Assembly (NCBI GenBank): GCA_041661965.1
Contig: JBAZTH010000001.1
Coordinates: 372,001-436,000 of the forward strand
From: Candidatus Margulisiibacteriota bacterium
Lineage (GTDB): Bacteria; Margulisbacteria; WOR-1; O2-12-FULL-45-9; XYB2-FULL-48-7
Reading direction: 5' to 3'
DNA length: 64,000 nt
Part shown: positions 15,001 through 21,721 of the stretch, in pieces
Position numbering within the stretch: the stretch's first letter is position 1
Layout: the number at the start of each line of letters is the position of its first letter
Notes under the pieces: generated by a model
Told to the model about the DNA's origin: nothing
The model's database searches: none
The model's input: the letters and a program-made list of their open reading frames with translations, nothing else
Translations under genes and position numbers: made by a program

Positions 15001-18000
15001 CGGGCTTGGCGCCATCAGCTCCTCCCCTCATTTTGTCGCTCCCTGGAATGGTGATTATCGCTTCTATTCCACCTCTCCATGTATTAACGCCGGTGAGGGG
15101 GGGGTGGTCAATATCGGCGCTTATGACGGGGCGGGTGAAGCTGGTTCCCCCTATCGGGCGGAATCATACATTGACGGAGGCGGCAATGACACAACCGGAG
15201 ATGGCTCGATCGGCAGCCCGTGGCGGACCCTGACCCGGGCGGCCAGATATACCGAGCGGAAAATCAATATCGGCGGCGGGCAGTATACCGCGGCGGCCGG
15301 CGAGTCCTTCCCGATCAAGTTTGGCTACAACCATCATCTTCAGGGGGCGGGACGCGATGTTTCCATAATTAACGCCAACTCAACCGCGACCGAAATTCTG
15401 CATATCGATCGAAACTCAACTATTGAAGGGATTTCTATTATCAACGGCATATATGATTTGTATGATTGGCTTATTCAGGTCCGCTGGAATAATAACTATC
15501 TTAGAAACAATCGGTTTAGCTCAAATGACGCGAGGAACATATACTTGCGCCGTGGTTCGTTGACCACCATTGAAGCCAATGAACTTATCAATACTTCCTT
15601 GACTCCTGGCGGATATGCTTTTGGTCTGACGGGCGGGACATGGGATAATGGCGGACAGGGATATTATATCTACCGCAATTTAATTGATGGAATGACCGTT
15701 TTTTACGGAGAAGATGGTGATTCTTCCGGTATAACCAACGCGGTTTCCAATATCGACCGGAACACGATTGTTCATGCGCCGCAGGGGATTACCGGCGATA
15801 CCTTTAACGACGCGACCGCCGAAGTAACGAACAATATTATTTCCTATGCCGCCGCGCTTGACGGGACAGTCGAAGGCTATGGCATTTATAATCCCTACAG
15901 CGGAGGGAAAGAGCGGTTTGATACCAATCTAATTTGGCGGAACGGGATCGATGTTTACGCCCCTAATGGAGTGAATATTTCCAATACGATCTCACTATAC
16001 CCTCGTTTTGTCGAGCCGTGGAACAGTGATTACCGGCTTTATTATGATTCACCGTGTATCGGAACCGGGATCGGCGGGGTTAATATTGGAGCGTATGATG
16101 GAACTGGAGAGGCTTACTCACCATATATAGCCGAATCCTTTGTCAGTGGCGAGGGGAGTGACGCGACCGGAGACGGGCTCTCCTGGGCGACCGCCTGGCG
16201 GACGTTGAGCAAAGCGAACCGTTACACCATTTATAATATTAATATCGGCAATGGAAATTACTCCGTGGCCAATGGGGAGTGGGGGAGCAGTTTCCAGCTT
16301 GGGGTCGAGCGGTATGTGCACGGCGTGACCCCAAGCACGGAGGTGGGGAACCTCAATGGCAACCATTTGACCGGCAATTTTGTGATGCATAATTTTACGA
16401 CAATTGAAGGGTTAAATATTAACGGTCAGATCAGGTCTACCGGTCTTTGGAAAACTTATATTAAAAATAATGTAGTCAATTTCTACGCTGCCTGGGAAAA
16501 GGCGATTTACGCGGGGGATAGTTCACTTGGGCCCAATACCTGTATGGTAACGATCGAAGGAAATTATGTTTCCGGGGAAGCAGTTAATCCGATGTCCTCT
16601 GTTACTTATGGAATATTTGTATCAAGACCGGTAGCTCTGAAAATTTACCGGAACGTAATTAATAATTACAATTATGATCTTTATGTCAATGGTTATAATT
16701 TTCCTTCGGGTTCTCCCGGCCTGGTAAACAGGAATACGATTGCCGGCAAAAACTCATCTTACGCCAGATATGGGTTTTATAGCACCGATTCGACCGGCGG
16801 CTTGAGTAGTATTTTGTTGTTGAAGAACAATATAATTTATGGACGGGGATATGGGACCGGGGTTTATTGGAGCGGCACTTCGGTCCTTACCCCCAGCTAC
16901 AATGACGTTTATAATTGGGCGACAGATTGGAACGGGGTTTCGCCCGATATCGGCGACATCTCTGTCGAGCCCGGGTTCTGGAGCCAGGCTACGCATGATT
17001 ACCACTTGTTAGATATCTCCCCAAATAGGGCGAGCGGCACGCCGGCCGGGACCGATCGGGGAGCCTACGACTGGTTTGCCGATCCGTCTCTTCCTTTGGT
17101 GACGATCGAAGCTCCCAACGGGGGAGAAGATTGGCGCGGCGGGGTCAGCTACGAAGTGGTCTTTGCCGCCAGCAACCGGGAAGGGATCCTGGCCGATTCA
17201 GCAAGAATTTATTACACGACCGGCGAGGGGACCGCCTGGATAGAAGTGGCGACCCAGGAAGCGGTTGACGCCCCTTACTCCTGGACCACTCCGCTGATCT
17301 CAACCACGGAAGTCAAGGTTAGAGTTTCTGTTCAGGCTAACGGCGACCTGCATAATACCGGTTCCGACGAATCCAATGTCACTTTTGTCATCGATGCGAC
17401 CTCGCCGGAAGTAACGATTATCAGCCCGCAGAGCGGTGAAGTTGTTTCCTCGGGCGCTTCTTATGATCTCCGCTGGGTGGCGACCGAAGAATGCGGCTTC
17501 AAGGCCAATCCGATCACGCTTTATTATTCCCTCGATACCGGAGAAACCTGGACGCAAATTGCCAGCCAGGAGCCGAACGACGGCGTTTATTCGTGGCCGG
17601 TGCCGGCGACCCTTGAATCGACCAGCGGTCGGGTTAGAGTTACGGCGGAAAATCGGGTCGGTTTGATCGGCGCGGCGATGACCGGTAATATTTTCTTCGG
17701 CTATGTTGATAACATTCCGCCGCTGGTGACCGTTGAAGCGCCGGCCAGCGGGGAAGTCTATCGCGGCGGCTCGGTCCAGACTATTTCCTTCGAAGCGACC
17801 GACGTTGCCGGGATCGGTCCGAATTCTCTGAAAATCTGGTATTCGATCGACAGCGGCTTGACCTATCCGAACCTGATCACCTCTGACGCGGCGGTCGTCT
17901 CTCCGTTCAGTTGGACGACCCCGGCCGATCTTTCAACGACTGAAGTTCGGGTCAAAGTAACGGTATCCGATAATTCCCTTTACCATAATTTAGGAACGGG

Positions 18001-21000
18001 AGAGTCCGGCGTCTTTGCGATCGATTCCGGCACCCCGGAGGTTTCGATCATCAATCCGAACGGCGGCGAGACCTTGTCAGCCGGGACTACTTATGAGATC
18101 ACCTGGGCGGCGACCGATGAGGTCGGTTTCGGCGCCGGTCCCATCACCTTGCGTTATTCTCTCGATACCGGTGAGAGCTGGACCCTGATCGCCAGTCAGG
18201 AACCGAATGACAGTAGTTATATCTGGACGGTCCCTTCGGTCAACAGCGCCGGTTCCCGGGTCAGCGTTGAGGCGGTCGACCAGGTTGGTTATGTCGGTAC
18301 GGCGATGAGCGCCGACGACTTTACCATTACTTACTCCGCTCCCGTCTCGCCGGAAGTCGATCACATTACCCTGTTTGACCGGGTGACCGGCGGCTTGAGT
18401 ACGAATCAGCTGACGGTCTCTCTGGAAGCGTTCGGGGTCAGCGGCGAGCCGACTGCAATGAGCATTGCGCAAGACGCCGGCTTTACGGAGAACTCGACCG
18501 GCTGGACCACTTTCCTGGCGACGACCGAATATACCTTTACGGCCGGCGACGGCCTGCGGACCGCTTACTATAAAGTCAGGAACCTGACCTCGGATGAAAG
18601 CCAGGTTGTCAGCGATACCATTCTGGTCGACACCGTCTCGCCGACGGTCGGCAGTATCCTCCTGAAAGATCGGGTAACCGGCAGTACCGTTCTGACCAAT
18701 CAATTGACCGTAACTTTGGAAGCGTTAAGCATCAGCGCCGACGCGGTCTCGATGCGGATCGCGCAAGACGCCGGCTTCACGGAGAACTCGACCGGCTGGA
18801 CCACTCTCCTGGCGACGACCGAATATACCCTTACGGACGGTGACGGCCTACGGACCGCTTACTACCAGGTCCGCGATCTGGTCTCGAACGAAAGCAATAT
18901 CGTTAATGATACGATCCTGGTCGACACCGCCTCACCGACGGTCGGCAGTATCCTCCTGAAAGATCGGGTAACCGGCAGTTTGTCTTATTCCAACGAACTG
19001 ACGATTAGTCTCGAAGCGTTAAGCATCAGCGCCGACGCGGTCTCGATGCGGATCGCGCAAGACGCCGGCTTTACGGAGAATTCGACCGGCTGGACCACTC
19101 TCCTGGCGACGACCGAATACACTTTGACCGCGGGCGAGGGGCAAAGAACGGTTTACTACCAGGTCCGCGATCTGGTCTCGAACGAAAGCAATATCGTTAA
19201 TGACGCGATCCTGGTCGACACCGCCTCGCCGACGGTTGGCAGTATCCTCCTGAAAGACCGAGTGACCGGCAGTACCGTTCTGACTAATCAATTGACCATA
19301 ACTTTGGAAGCGTTAAGCATCAGCGCCGACGCGGTCTCGATGCGGATCGCGCAAGACGCCGGCTTCACGGAGAATTCGACCGGCTGGACCACTCTCCTGG
19401 CGACGACCGAATATACCTTTACGGCCGGTGACGGCCTGCGGACCGCTTACTACCAGGTCCGCGACGCCGCTTCGAATGAAAGCAACGTTGTTAATGACGC
19501 GATCCTGGTCGATACCGCTTCGCCGGCGGTCGGCAGTATCCTCCTGAAAGATCGGGTAACCGGCAGTTTGTCTTATTCCAACGAACTGACGATTAGTCTC
19601 GAAGCGTTAAGCATCAGCGCCGACGCGGTCTCGATGCGGATCGCGCAAGACGCCGGCTTTACGGAGAATTCGACCGGCTGGACCACTCTCCTGGCGACGA
19701 CCGAATACACTTTGACCGCGGGCGAGGGGCAAAGAACGGTTTACTTTAAGGTCCGCGATATTTCTTCCAACGAAAGCAATGTGGTCAGCGACGGCATAAC
19801 AATCGATACCGTTTCACCGGAAGTCGATCATATTACTTTGTTTGATCGGGTGACCGGCAGTTCGCTGTATTCCTCGGCTTCCCTGATTTCTCTGGAAGCG
19901 TTCGGGGTGAGCGCCGACGCGGTTTCGATGCGGATCGCCCGCGACGCCGGATTTACTCAAGGGGAGACCGGCTGGATTGCTTATAATTCAAGGTACGAAT
20001 TTACTCTGGCTGACGGCGAGGGGACCCGCGAGGCTTACTACCTTGTCCGCGACGCCGCCTCCAACGAAAGCCTGGCGGCAAGCGCCCAAATCGTGGTTAA
20101 TTTCGGCCCGGCCGCGCCAACGGTCCTGCTTAAAGATCGGTTGAGCGGCAGTACTGTTTATAGTAAAGACGCGACCATCACTTTGGAGGTGGCGGCGGCG
20201 CCTGATATTGTTCAGATGAGGGCCGCCGGCAACAATCTTTTTGACGGCAGCGGCAATGATACCGGCTGGATAACTTATGAAGCGTCGCGGCTTTACACGC
20301 TGACGGACGGTGACGGCATCAGGCTCGTCTATGTTAAGGTTCGGGACGTCGCCTCCAATGAATCGCCGACCGGTAGCGACGGTATTATTCTTGATACGGC
20401 CGGTCCGACCGCGCCTAACCTGGTGACTCCGGCGAATAACGCCTACGTCAATAATAATCTAACGACCCTGATCTGGAACGCGGCGATCGACGCGACCAGC
20501 GGGATCGCCAATTATGAAATGACGATCGACGGCTCGATCGTCGCTACCTTGGGGGCGGCGACTTCTTACGCCGTAACCGGGGCGCTGTCCGATGCCGCTC
20601 ACAGTTGGAGGATCAGAGCGCGCGATAATGCCGGCAATTGGAGCGCGAACTCTTCGACCTGGACCTTCACCGTCGATACCAGTTTGCCGGCGGTCTCGGT
20701 TATAGCGCCGTCGGCTGGAGCATTGGTCTCCGGCACCGCTTATGCCATTCAATACTCGGCGGCCGATAGCGTCGGTTTTGGGCCGACCCCCATTACGATC
20801 TCATTGTCGCTTAATGGGGGGGCGACCTGGTCGGTTATAGCCGCGGGGTTAGCCAACAGCGGGACTTATGACTGGGCCTTGCCGTCGAGTTACTCGACCG
20901 ATTCAATGATTAAACTGGAGGCGGTCGATCTGGCGGGGAATAGCGGATCGGGAACCAGCGGGACCTTTACGCTCGGTCGGGTAGAGGAGCCGAATCCGGT

Positions 21001-21661
21001 CGCCTTTGTTAAGATGGACGGTCAGTTGCCGCAGTTGTGGGTGTCGATCGCCGGGGTAACGTTGGAGAGCGGGGATTACATCAGTAAGCGGCCGAAGTTT
21101 GAAGTGACAATGGTGGATAACGTGGCGATCGATAAGAACTATTATGAAGTTGTGCTCGACGGGACGGAGATGGTGATGAAAGCCGATTTGGTAACGTCTT
21201 ACATGGTCAAGATGTCCGGGGACGCGCCCGAAGAGCTGGCCGATGAATCGGTCAAGACCCACACCCTTTATGTGGAAGGAAGAGATATGTCGAACAATCT
21301 CGTTTCTAAGACGATCGATAATCTGCGGGTCGCGACCAGCGGCTCGGTCGGGGTCCTTGGCGGTAAACTGTCCGTCTTTCCGATGCCGTTTTCTTCTTCC
21401 GTCGATAAAGAATTCGGCGTGGCTTATAACCTGACCAAAGACGCCCAGGTCTCGATCTACCTGATCAGCGGGGGCGGTCACCAGGTCATTACCCGGCTCT
21501 ATTTGCCGGGGACCAACGGCGGCAAAGCCGGCTTTAACCAGGTCAAGATCGAAGCGGTCCGCGACGATACCGGGAGCCGGCTGGCGAACGGGATCTATGT
21601 CATCAGAGTGATTGGCGATTATAATCCGATCGGCAAAGCTTACCTGGTCATTTATAATTAA
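1..21661 (+). CDS. Giant secreted multi-domain beta-helix surface protein (5-prime partial)
   Basis: More than 7200 residues are visible. The frame is open to the left edge and begins inside an Ig-like module with no signal peptide, so the true start lies outside. Order seen: Ig-like module; TIG/IPT domains (about nt 317-690 and 1719-1890) with a DUF2341 plus LamG-like insert; twelve parallel beta-helix blocks of about 1 kb (nt 2177-17090), each opening with a DUF1565-like segment (YVSGSGSDETGDG, then PWRSI) and closing with an SPC..GAY-type segment; PNGGE-type Ig modules between blocks (nt 5638-6780, 11488-11770, 12947-13230, 17090-18340); seven 98-residue repeats (18350-20410); more Ig modules; and a C-terminal FlgD-Ig/CTD-like domain (FPMPF near nt 21380, then NGIYVIRV). 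It is probably exported and displayed as a long adhesin or S-layer-like fibre. The next gene, a PorV-SLH barrel, may handle its surface attachment. Substrate and binding specificity are unknown. Confidence 0.85.
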   Translation, partial: PVVTVEAPSGGESWVGGTSHDLTFTATDEHGIKADSLGIWYSIDDGATYPYLITSEAPVVSPYNWTVPNINTTEVRVKVAVTDNTISQNVGSGESTSKMTIVFSAPTVNSINPNTGVNTQSFNDVAVGGGGIKSGATVKLTRSGAVDINATDVNFISENQLTCDLDLTGKEGGLYNVVITNPGEQAGTLTSGFTITNGPPTITLVDPITGMIDGGNQVTITGSGFYKEGIRRKINLNNPGPAETNYPVLAIVDTAALIAQGKMKADGGDIRFVASDEATPLSYWVESDLNTARTLIWVKVPTLLSGNSYVYLMYGDPALTSQSSLADTIPVLADAGNKVWLKANDGTGQTIDWAYIPTWTDMSGSGNTVTQPGTTSLQPRLRTNQLNQFPAVYFDGGDWLKRSSLTGITTQESALVVGKFTNLTNRALFDLSDQNNVTNKTIMLIAMDGLIKWRPHDELANQASFSFSDTTNYNLFYGEHKAAQRAIYMNGTLQNQNLNTSAYYNPLYLRVGALEYSSTLYPLSGYIAELIIFNKFLPTDERQRAEKYLNTKYQLYDTGSLPTAAIEATETGQLLTVNFGTTPAATVTWESSSSIKALAPTHPVGTVNVQVVNPDGQSVATLDAYTYYQPPLKLYSPDGGESWSIGSYRQITWEAITNPSSINLYYSVDNGTTYASIASGLPDTGSYEWFVAGSVTTEARVRIEAVSTEGTVTDESNAKFSMTAQRDYYVNVYTGNNSYNGLTPVYISGTTGPRKTLTYTAANTPIYSIINLAPGTYTAASGETFPISINNTKLVVSTYTRQATFDALANASDVFDLGASSTLEGLSIRSSNSSSSYYLVDIGGASAGVVRCNLVRTNQPQLIDASANYAYIYGNYMSETSTANYNVIYCNYTDLTFSSNTVEGSASGSLLRGSSNNAVIDGNRFVYNNSGSVINAGTSTGWTIQNNVVIGNGTGTGILATLSGYITTNEVRSFTTGINATANGALYIRKNTVVKSSTTGINGAISTGTVAIQDNVINNAVTLGAIGVTTGITGNSLSVSEDYNNFYGCAAAYSGTLTTGSNSNTLYPRFVAPLTNDYRLAGDSPVKNTASDGSYQGAYPTVEGSSSGILSDSYVSGSGSDETGDGSFANPWRSIRYALPQTDGVVHVLAGVYNNTTEAFPLLLGDNARVVGEGTGLATIEGEAITQDLFSVIGRSVSIEGLTFTFANNSAKYMINLASSGGGAVIRNNTLIRSVNTNTIYNDSSGNLIQGNWFRNTGTNTYCIRINTNGKHMTVAGNTFDASADQIISWVNYVTGATIEANRFNYTGSGSLVRDTYGSYHRFQRNVMIGNGSGIGIYMLRGYGSTISSSEIRSFGIGIHLEQCGSDPDYPVNVIKNTIIKNGTGVRIEGYYSTYKSRVYDNIISGAPGLRDAAANIGLQYFSGILDADYNAHFNNASSYSYGSHDLFDLYPKFVDVATDEYHLYDDSPCLGAASDGGVIGYYESIGSSSGILTESYISGSGSNETGDGTIGNPWRTITYSLPRTLSKINILPGRYAAPASPTGESFPITLNARTVLSGDGSGLATLEAGGMALSDAMVNIGRYCTVEGLSFTYSGPTWDWIIDYTGEYGTVRNSRFYRGANSYCFDFGGLSNGSFLGNTVTAPTSAGNVFYDSGNNLVISGNTVEANCGTSPLTSGFGDSNIVIDGNTIGYTGTNYAVYLASATNARVSRNLIIGRSAAGSGIRLTGASALVSTNEVRGFGVGIYAGSAGTTPTTDIDINRCTVVKNLVGIQTPDNDVYIYNTIISNAPTVESGTGGAVGSIGIYRSGTGGVTRPYYNDVYGCETLYSSVTSREGSISINAQFIDIDNSNYHLKPNSPCVGVGTPEGTDLGAYDGTAVYLLAPNGGEEWTIGGTSEILWRTKGYPTAIDLSYSIDDGATYASIAVDEADDGTYTWTIPAPATTEAKVRIEAEELGLIATRESAANFTISQLGATITQPVTAEILEAGRIYGISWEAVSLPTSFNLYYTTGDAYVLITSEVGGADRSYGWLVSDFPTTEARIKIEALKQTLIATMETDTFTIYTPPLSIEVATPNGGEIWEGESWHEITWEAAGLPDSYNLYYTTGDAYVLITSEVNGLLRSYNWRVANITTTEARVRVEAVKGGQVISDESDAAFTLQLYTPVVATVTFPNGGENLEAGSWRNLAWSATGLPSSFNLYYTTNEATGYRTITTEVSGLNRSYSWFVPNRPTTQAKVRVEAIKNSVLVSTDESDAGFTISRPTQYVVSVGIGSNESYDGLTSEVFVTDGVTHGPWQSITYTLANSQAGDRIWVMPGTYLQTYETFPITATDRWLTAQQTYTATIDSVLLAGDTVRVGNNGTVEGFTLKSKAYATNDYTYYATLNVIGNNTVVINNNITQESTVVWPSYPGNPVALTEDVVNCRLEGNRIAGQSTLVYFKNYGDQSRILVKNNYLSTTWTGILAFSSYYSNLLVTIEGNTIIADRGINGGFNSFNIYNNTIRSISGAGSEGIIMTQCLGTIEANLVSGYNTTGVKVTATSSYNGLTRIRHNTIVNNKQSLYISGSSVNSIEVFDNIVTAAPILGGFYADSSGITTQTQYALVHHNCVFNNETSYILAAGTQATFGEINASPRFVSTTASDYRLYGDSPCKGTASDGSNMGKYGDIVASSGLLADSYVDGVLGSDSNTGSLASPFKTISKATSLTEGGKVYLLSGSYAAGETFPLNFTYVSMQRLYATSEVSIDSSASANDTLILGVAGTTLEGITLYTSSSDNTCVRVAAPRVSILNNRITNSKTSGNRRALYFNENANNGLVSGNQIRANAGYYDYYGAVDFKYGLANQTVNNNIITAEAGIAIWVHQGDLTAEGNTVFAFDDGIKASGAAFVKISGNVVHKYGGWNDYASGISVGGPLLLISSNEVNGFIDSNSYGIVTNTSSIATIENNTVAKNLVGISAGTSNIYASNYLKNNIISAAPTLGGYVAGSIGIKVEGVATSEYNTLFNNATAYSGTANSQYQDNILNPRFVNPAANDFRLFADSPCIGTADNGGNRGCYGAVAQSSPITTESYVSNQGSDSTGTGTYADPWKTIFYALSTAEGTIYVLPGVYDNITSGETFPLSLTYAELRKYDPQSTVVINSNTSAGHTVIIQKDNISFEGFTVRGKSGTAYSACLYVNANGAVVRNNLISSESTAMAPLTAYGGENLFEGNQLYSTDNFIVRLAAANTIFRNNSFTSLDSGTGGYGFYATSGSLPNLTFEANRIIADNAIYFLGASCLNLDIRSNTIEAKTPASGGYGMVLGGSGNISSNEVRGFQAALSDRAAIVCDAVPPNYFTVNHNTLVKNYRGVYSTSGSNIIKNNIISAAPVLGTFIPGSEGIKVQEYEEGVDSSYNTFFNTATNYVGTVSNETADNEQNPKFVDPSGNDYRLLADSPCIAAADDGGNRGAFASVGTPSSVTSESYVGPFGSDTTGNGTFANPWRTMTKALSLTEGTVYALQGSYSGLETFPLNLGTATLRKYPSTALVTIDAGATAAHNLVLGNNISLEGFTVKKNNGSYACVYVNGANVTLLNNIISQESSGNAVFIDGSRSNIIGNNIYSYNSALYYSNNYYPLTYIRDNTLFSNWYSNGIAFYQASTGNIYGITIEGNTITADYGIYSYYPNYLRGVTIDRNKITATHPGTSTYAGMYFSGDGSIASNEVRGYQSSTYGGIYLYYSTGTNFLLDKNTIVQNNRGVRSNSADIIMTNNIIAGEVGGYSATGTYGLYSNSTNQITSRYNTFFANDTNYYNVTAGSGDNTVDPKFYDPNNRNYYLQPDSPCIDTGTPEGLGIDRGAYDYDFSVRVTAPNSGEVWQAGSARNITWQSSGFPTSINLYLSRDGGASYQQITTNEADDGTYSWLVDSTFTDQARVKVEGVSALSGLSTDESDGNFTITPATYYYVDSINGANNYNGLTTEVSGGNGPWQTLSYAGTQDVAGSTVVARGDFSADNGEVFPIIIVGRVFSGTGTTEIDTGLLETDGVSVEGNGTLEGFVVRSAATGNYAGVKVTGPNARLNNNQLLLSAASGNARALHIDAGGDNCRVYNNTISSEGHRTISVGSGANNVVFSDNVITNHSSGSDGIYLAGGDSITVEGNTITANYGIYQAGACTNFIARNNVIMGLDGGSKAGIYLNGDGNITLNEIRDYFDPLEGGINCVAGGTFTINKNTIAKSNVGIRSAVNANILNTIIAGSVGGYTTTETVKGIVQTGGTVNSNYNDLYAVNVTYEGTVGGGTGTIFDDPQFVDAAGNDYHLQAASNCIDAGDPDPQYNDPDTTRADMGAYYYDHPISLTIGAPLAGDVWQRGSWHNITWEVSPGTADRIDIYYSADSGATYSDLATGEADDNSFPWFVTEVATDTARIKIIATRSNVVTEESGIFAVTSEAAYYVNPVTGNNSYNGLTSEVGSGNNGPFKTLTYAATAAAASKPIYAASGTYNTSAGETFPVTISGRNVYASVTGQATIEEDGGAGTAVSLETAARLEGFFLKGNGGNALLTTSFEGVVVSRNIINAENYTYAILANAGYPTIEGNTIYRQTTAIYGYTNYGVRATDAYINRNTIARFRYGVYALAGTVKNNIMVNQPSLDAVAASDSVGLYGGAGLINGYNDTWNNGADYGGAFAYDATNKSECPGFYDYDAQDFRLYASTGTWTNPCLGLGEGGVNIGAYDGAGLPGSPYQYNSYVSGSGNDTTGDGSIGNPWRSISKALRYTITKINVLAGTYNQANGDTTPINLRERMHISGASRDTVTLEALAATAAFTMGSYTTVEGMHLLALGEGGSAVYGWSPFWGTVYISFGGTIVINGQYASVLNNRLTTQTQDTALSACDGYFNASGNILVNSARNLSYDKPAGRGIGIYNYFDDTINNWTIYKNEVREYGDGIYINGDNYGGTVDRNTLVMNHDGITSSSTQTVTVKNNIVMNQPRLDGDIYYTWRYSSGTDYGSNGIKKRNSNAVYSCNYNNVWQNETEYDSGVSAGLGAISSSPHFVAPWNGDYRFYSTSPCINAGEGGVVNIGAYDGAGEAGSPYRAESYIDGGGNDTTGDGSIGSPWRTLTRAARYTERKINIGGGQYTAAAGESFPIKFGYNHHLQGAGRDVSIINANSTATEILHIDRNSTIEGISIINGIYDLYDWLIQVRWNNNYLRNNRFSSNDARNIYLRRGSLTTIEANELINTSLTPGGYAFGLTGGTWDNGGQGYYIYRNLIDGMTVFYGEDGDSSGITNAVSNIDRNTIVHAPQGITGDTFNDATAEVTNNIISYAAALDGTVEGYGIYNPYSGGKERFDTNLIWRNGIDVYAPNGVNISNTISLYPRFVEPWNSDYRLYYDSPCIGTGIGGVNIGAYDGTGEAYSPYIAESFVSGEGSDATGDGLSWATAWRTLSKANRYTIYNINIGNGNYSVANGEWGSSFQLGVERYVHGVTPSTEVGNLNGNHLTGNFVMHNFTTIEGLNINGQIRSTGLWKTYIKNNVVNFYAAWEKAIYAGDSSLGPNTCMVTIEGNYVSGEAVNPMSSVTYGIFVSRPVALKIYRNVINNYNYDLYVNGYNFPSGSPGLVNRNTIAGKNSSYARYGFYSTDSTGGLSSILLLKNNIIYGRGYGTGVYWSGTSVLTPSYNDVYNWATDWNGVSPDIGDISVEPGFWSQATHDYHLLDISPNRASGTPAGTDRGAYDWFADPSLPLVTIEAPNGGEDWRGGVSYEVVFAASNREGILADSARIYYTTGEGTAWIEVATQEAVDAPYSWTTPLISTTEVKVRVSVQANGDLHNTGSDESNVTFVIDATSPEVTIISPQSGEVVSSGASYDLRWVATEECGFKANPITLYYSLDTGETWTQIASQEPNDGVYSWPVPATLESTSGRVRVTAENRVGLIGAAMTGNIFFGYVDNIPPLVTVEAPASGEVYRGGSVQTISFEATDVAGIGPNSLKIWYSIDSGLTYPNLITSDAAVVSPFSWTTPADLSTTEVRVKVTVSDNSLYHNLGTGESGVFAIDSGTPEVSIINPNGGETLSAGTTYEITWAATDEVGFGAGPITLRYSLDTGESWTLIASQEPNDSSYIWTVPSVNSAGSRVSVEAVDQVGYVGTAMSADDFTITYSAPVSPEVDHITLFDRVTGGLSTNQLTVSLEAFGVSGEPTAMSIAQDAGFTENSTGWTTFLATTEYTFTAGDGLRTAYYKVRNLTSDESQVVSDTILVDTVSPTVGSILLKDRVTGSTVLTNQLTVTLEALSISADAVSMRIAQDAGFTENSTGWTTLLATTEYTLTDGDGLRTAYYQVRDLVSNESNIVNDTILVDTASPTVGSILLKDRVTGSLSYSNELTISLEALSISADAVSMRIAQDAGFTENSTGWTTLLATTEYTLTAGEGQRTVYYQVRDLVSNESNIVNDAILVDTASPTVGSILLKDRVTGSTVLTNQLTITLEALSISADAVSMRIAQDAGFTENSTGWTTLLATTEYTFTAGDGLRTAYYQVRDAASNESNVVNDAILVDTASPAVGSILLKDRVTGSLSYSNELTISLEALSISADAVSMRIAQDAGFTENSTGWTTLLATTEYTLTAGEGQRTVYFKVRDISSNESNVVSDGITIDTVSPEVDHITLFDRVTGSSLYSSASLISLEAFGVSADAVSMRIARDAGFTQGETGWIAYNSRYEFTLADGEGTREAYYLVRDAASNESLAASAQIVVNFGPAAPTVLLKDRLSGSTVYSKDATITLEVAAAPDIVQMRAAGNNLFDGSGNDTGWITYEASRLYTLTDGDGIRLVYVKVRDVASNESPTGSDGIILDTAGPTAPNLVTPANNAYVNNNLTTLIWNAAIDATSGIANYEMTIDGSIVATLGAATSYAVTGALSDAAHSWRIRARDNAGNWSANSSTWTFTVDTSLPAVSVIAPSAGALVSGTAYAIQYSAADSVGFGPTPITISLSLNGGATWSVIAAGLANSGTYDWALPSSYSTDSMIKLEAVDLAGNSGSGTSGTFTLGRVEEPNPVAFVKMDGQLPQLWVSIAGVTLESGDYISKRPKFEVTMVDNVAIDKNYYEVVLDGTEMVMKADLVTSYMVKMSGDAPEELADESVKTHTLYVEGRDMSNNLVSKTIDNLRVATSGSVGVLGGKLSVFPMPFSSSVDKEFGVAYNLTKDAQVSIYLISGGGHQVITRLYLPGTNGGKAGFNQVKIEAVRDDTGSRLANGIYVIRVIGDYNPIGKAYLVIYN
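2177..17090 (+). repeat. Twelve diverged beta-helix blocks within the giant gene
   Basis: Blocks begin near nt 2177, 3336, 4482, 6782, 8014, 9181, 10356, 11777, 13234, 14117, 15160 and 16132. Each has a DUF1565-like head, a run of short Asn/Gly-rich right-handed beta-helix coils (patterns such as I.GNTI, NNII and SNEVRGF) and a tail of the form F.......DYRLY.DSPC.G. They are recognisable at protein level but diverged at DNA level, so they are old duplications. Ig-like PNGGE modules punctuate the array after blocks 3, 7, 8 and 12. Confidence 0.8.
18350..20410 (+). repeat. Seven tandem ~294-bp repeats (98-residue Ig-like units)
   Basis: Units start at 18350, 18641, 18935, 19229, 19523, 19817 and 20117; the four middle steps are exactly 294 bp. 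Each unit runs from a head such as VGSILLKDRVTGS through IAQDAGFTENSTGW and a YYQVRD-type strand to an ILVDT linker. Units 2-5 are nearly identical in DNA. Units 2 and 4 share STVLTNQ, and 3 and 5 share SLSYSNE, so they alternate as A-B-A-B, implying recent duplication of a two-unit block. The outer units 1, 6 and 7 are more diverged. Confidence 0.9.
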
Positions 21662-21721
21662 ATTGGTGGAATCTTCGGCCTTGATAGGTTATTATTAAAA
21701 ACAAATTGAAGGGAGCGGCAA

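Noticed and set aside
18350..20410. CRISPR-like array
   Set aside because: The repeat unit is 294 bp, contiguous and coding, with no short repeats separated by unique spacers.
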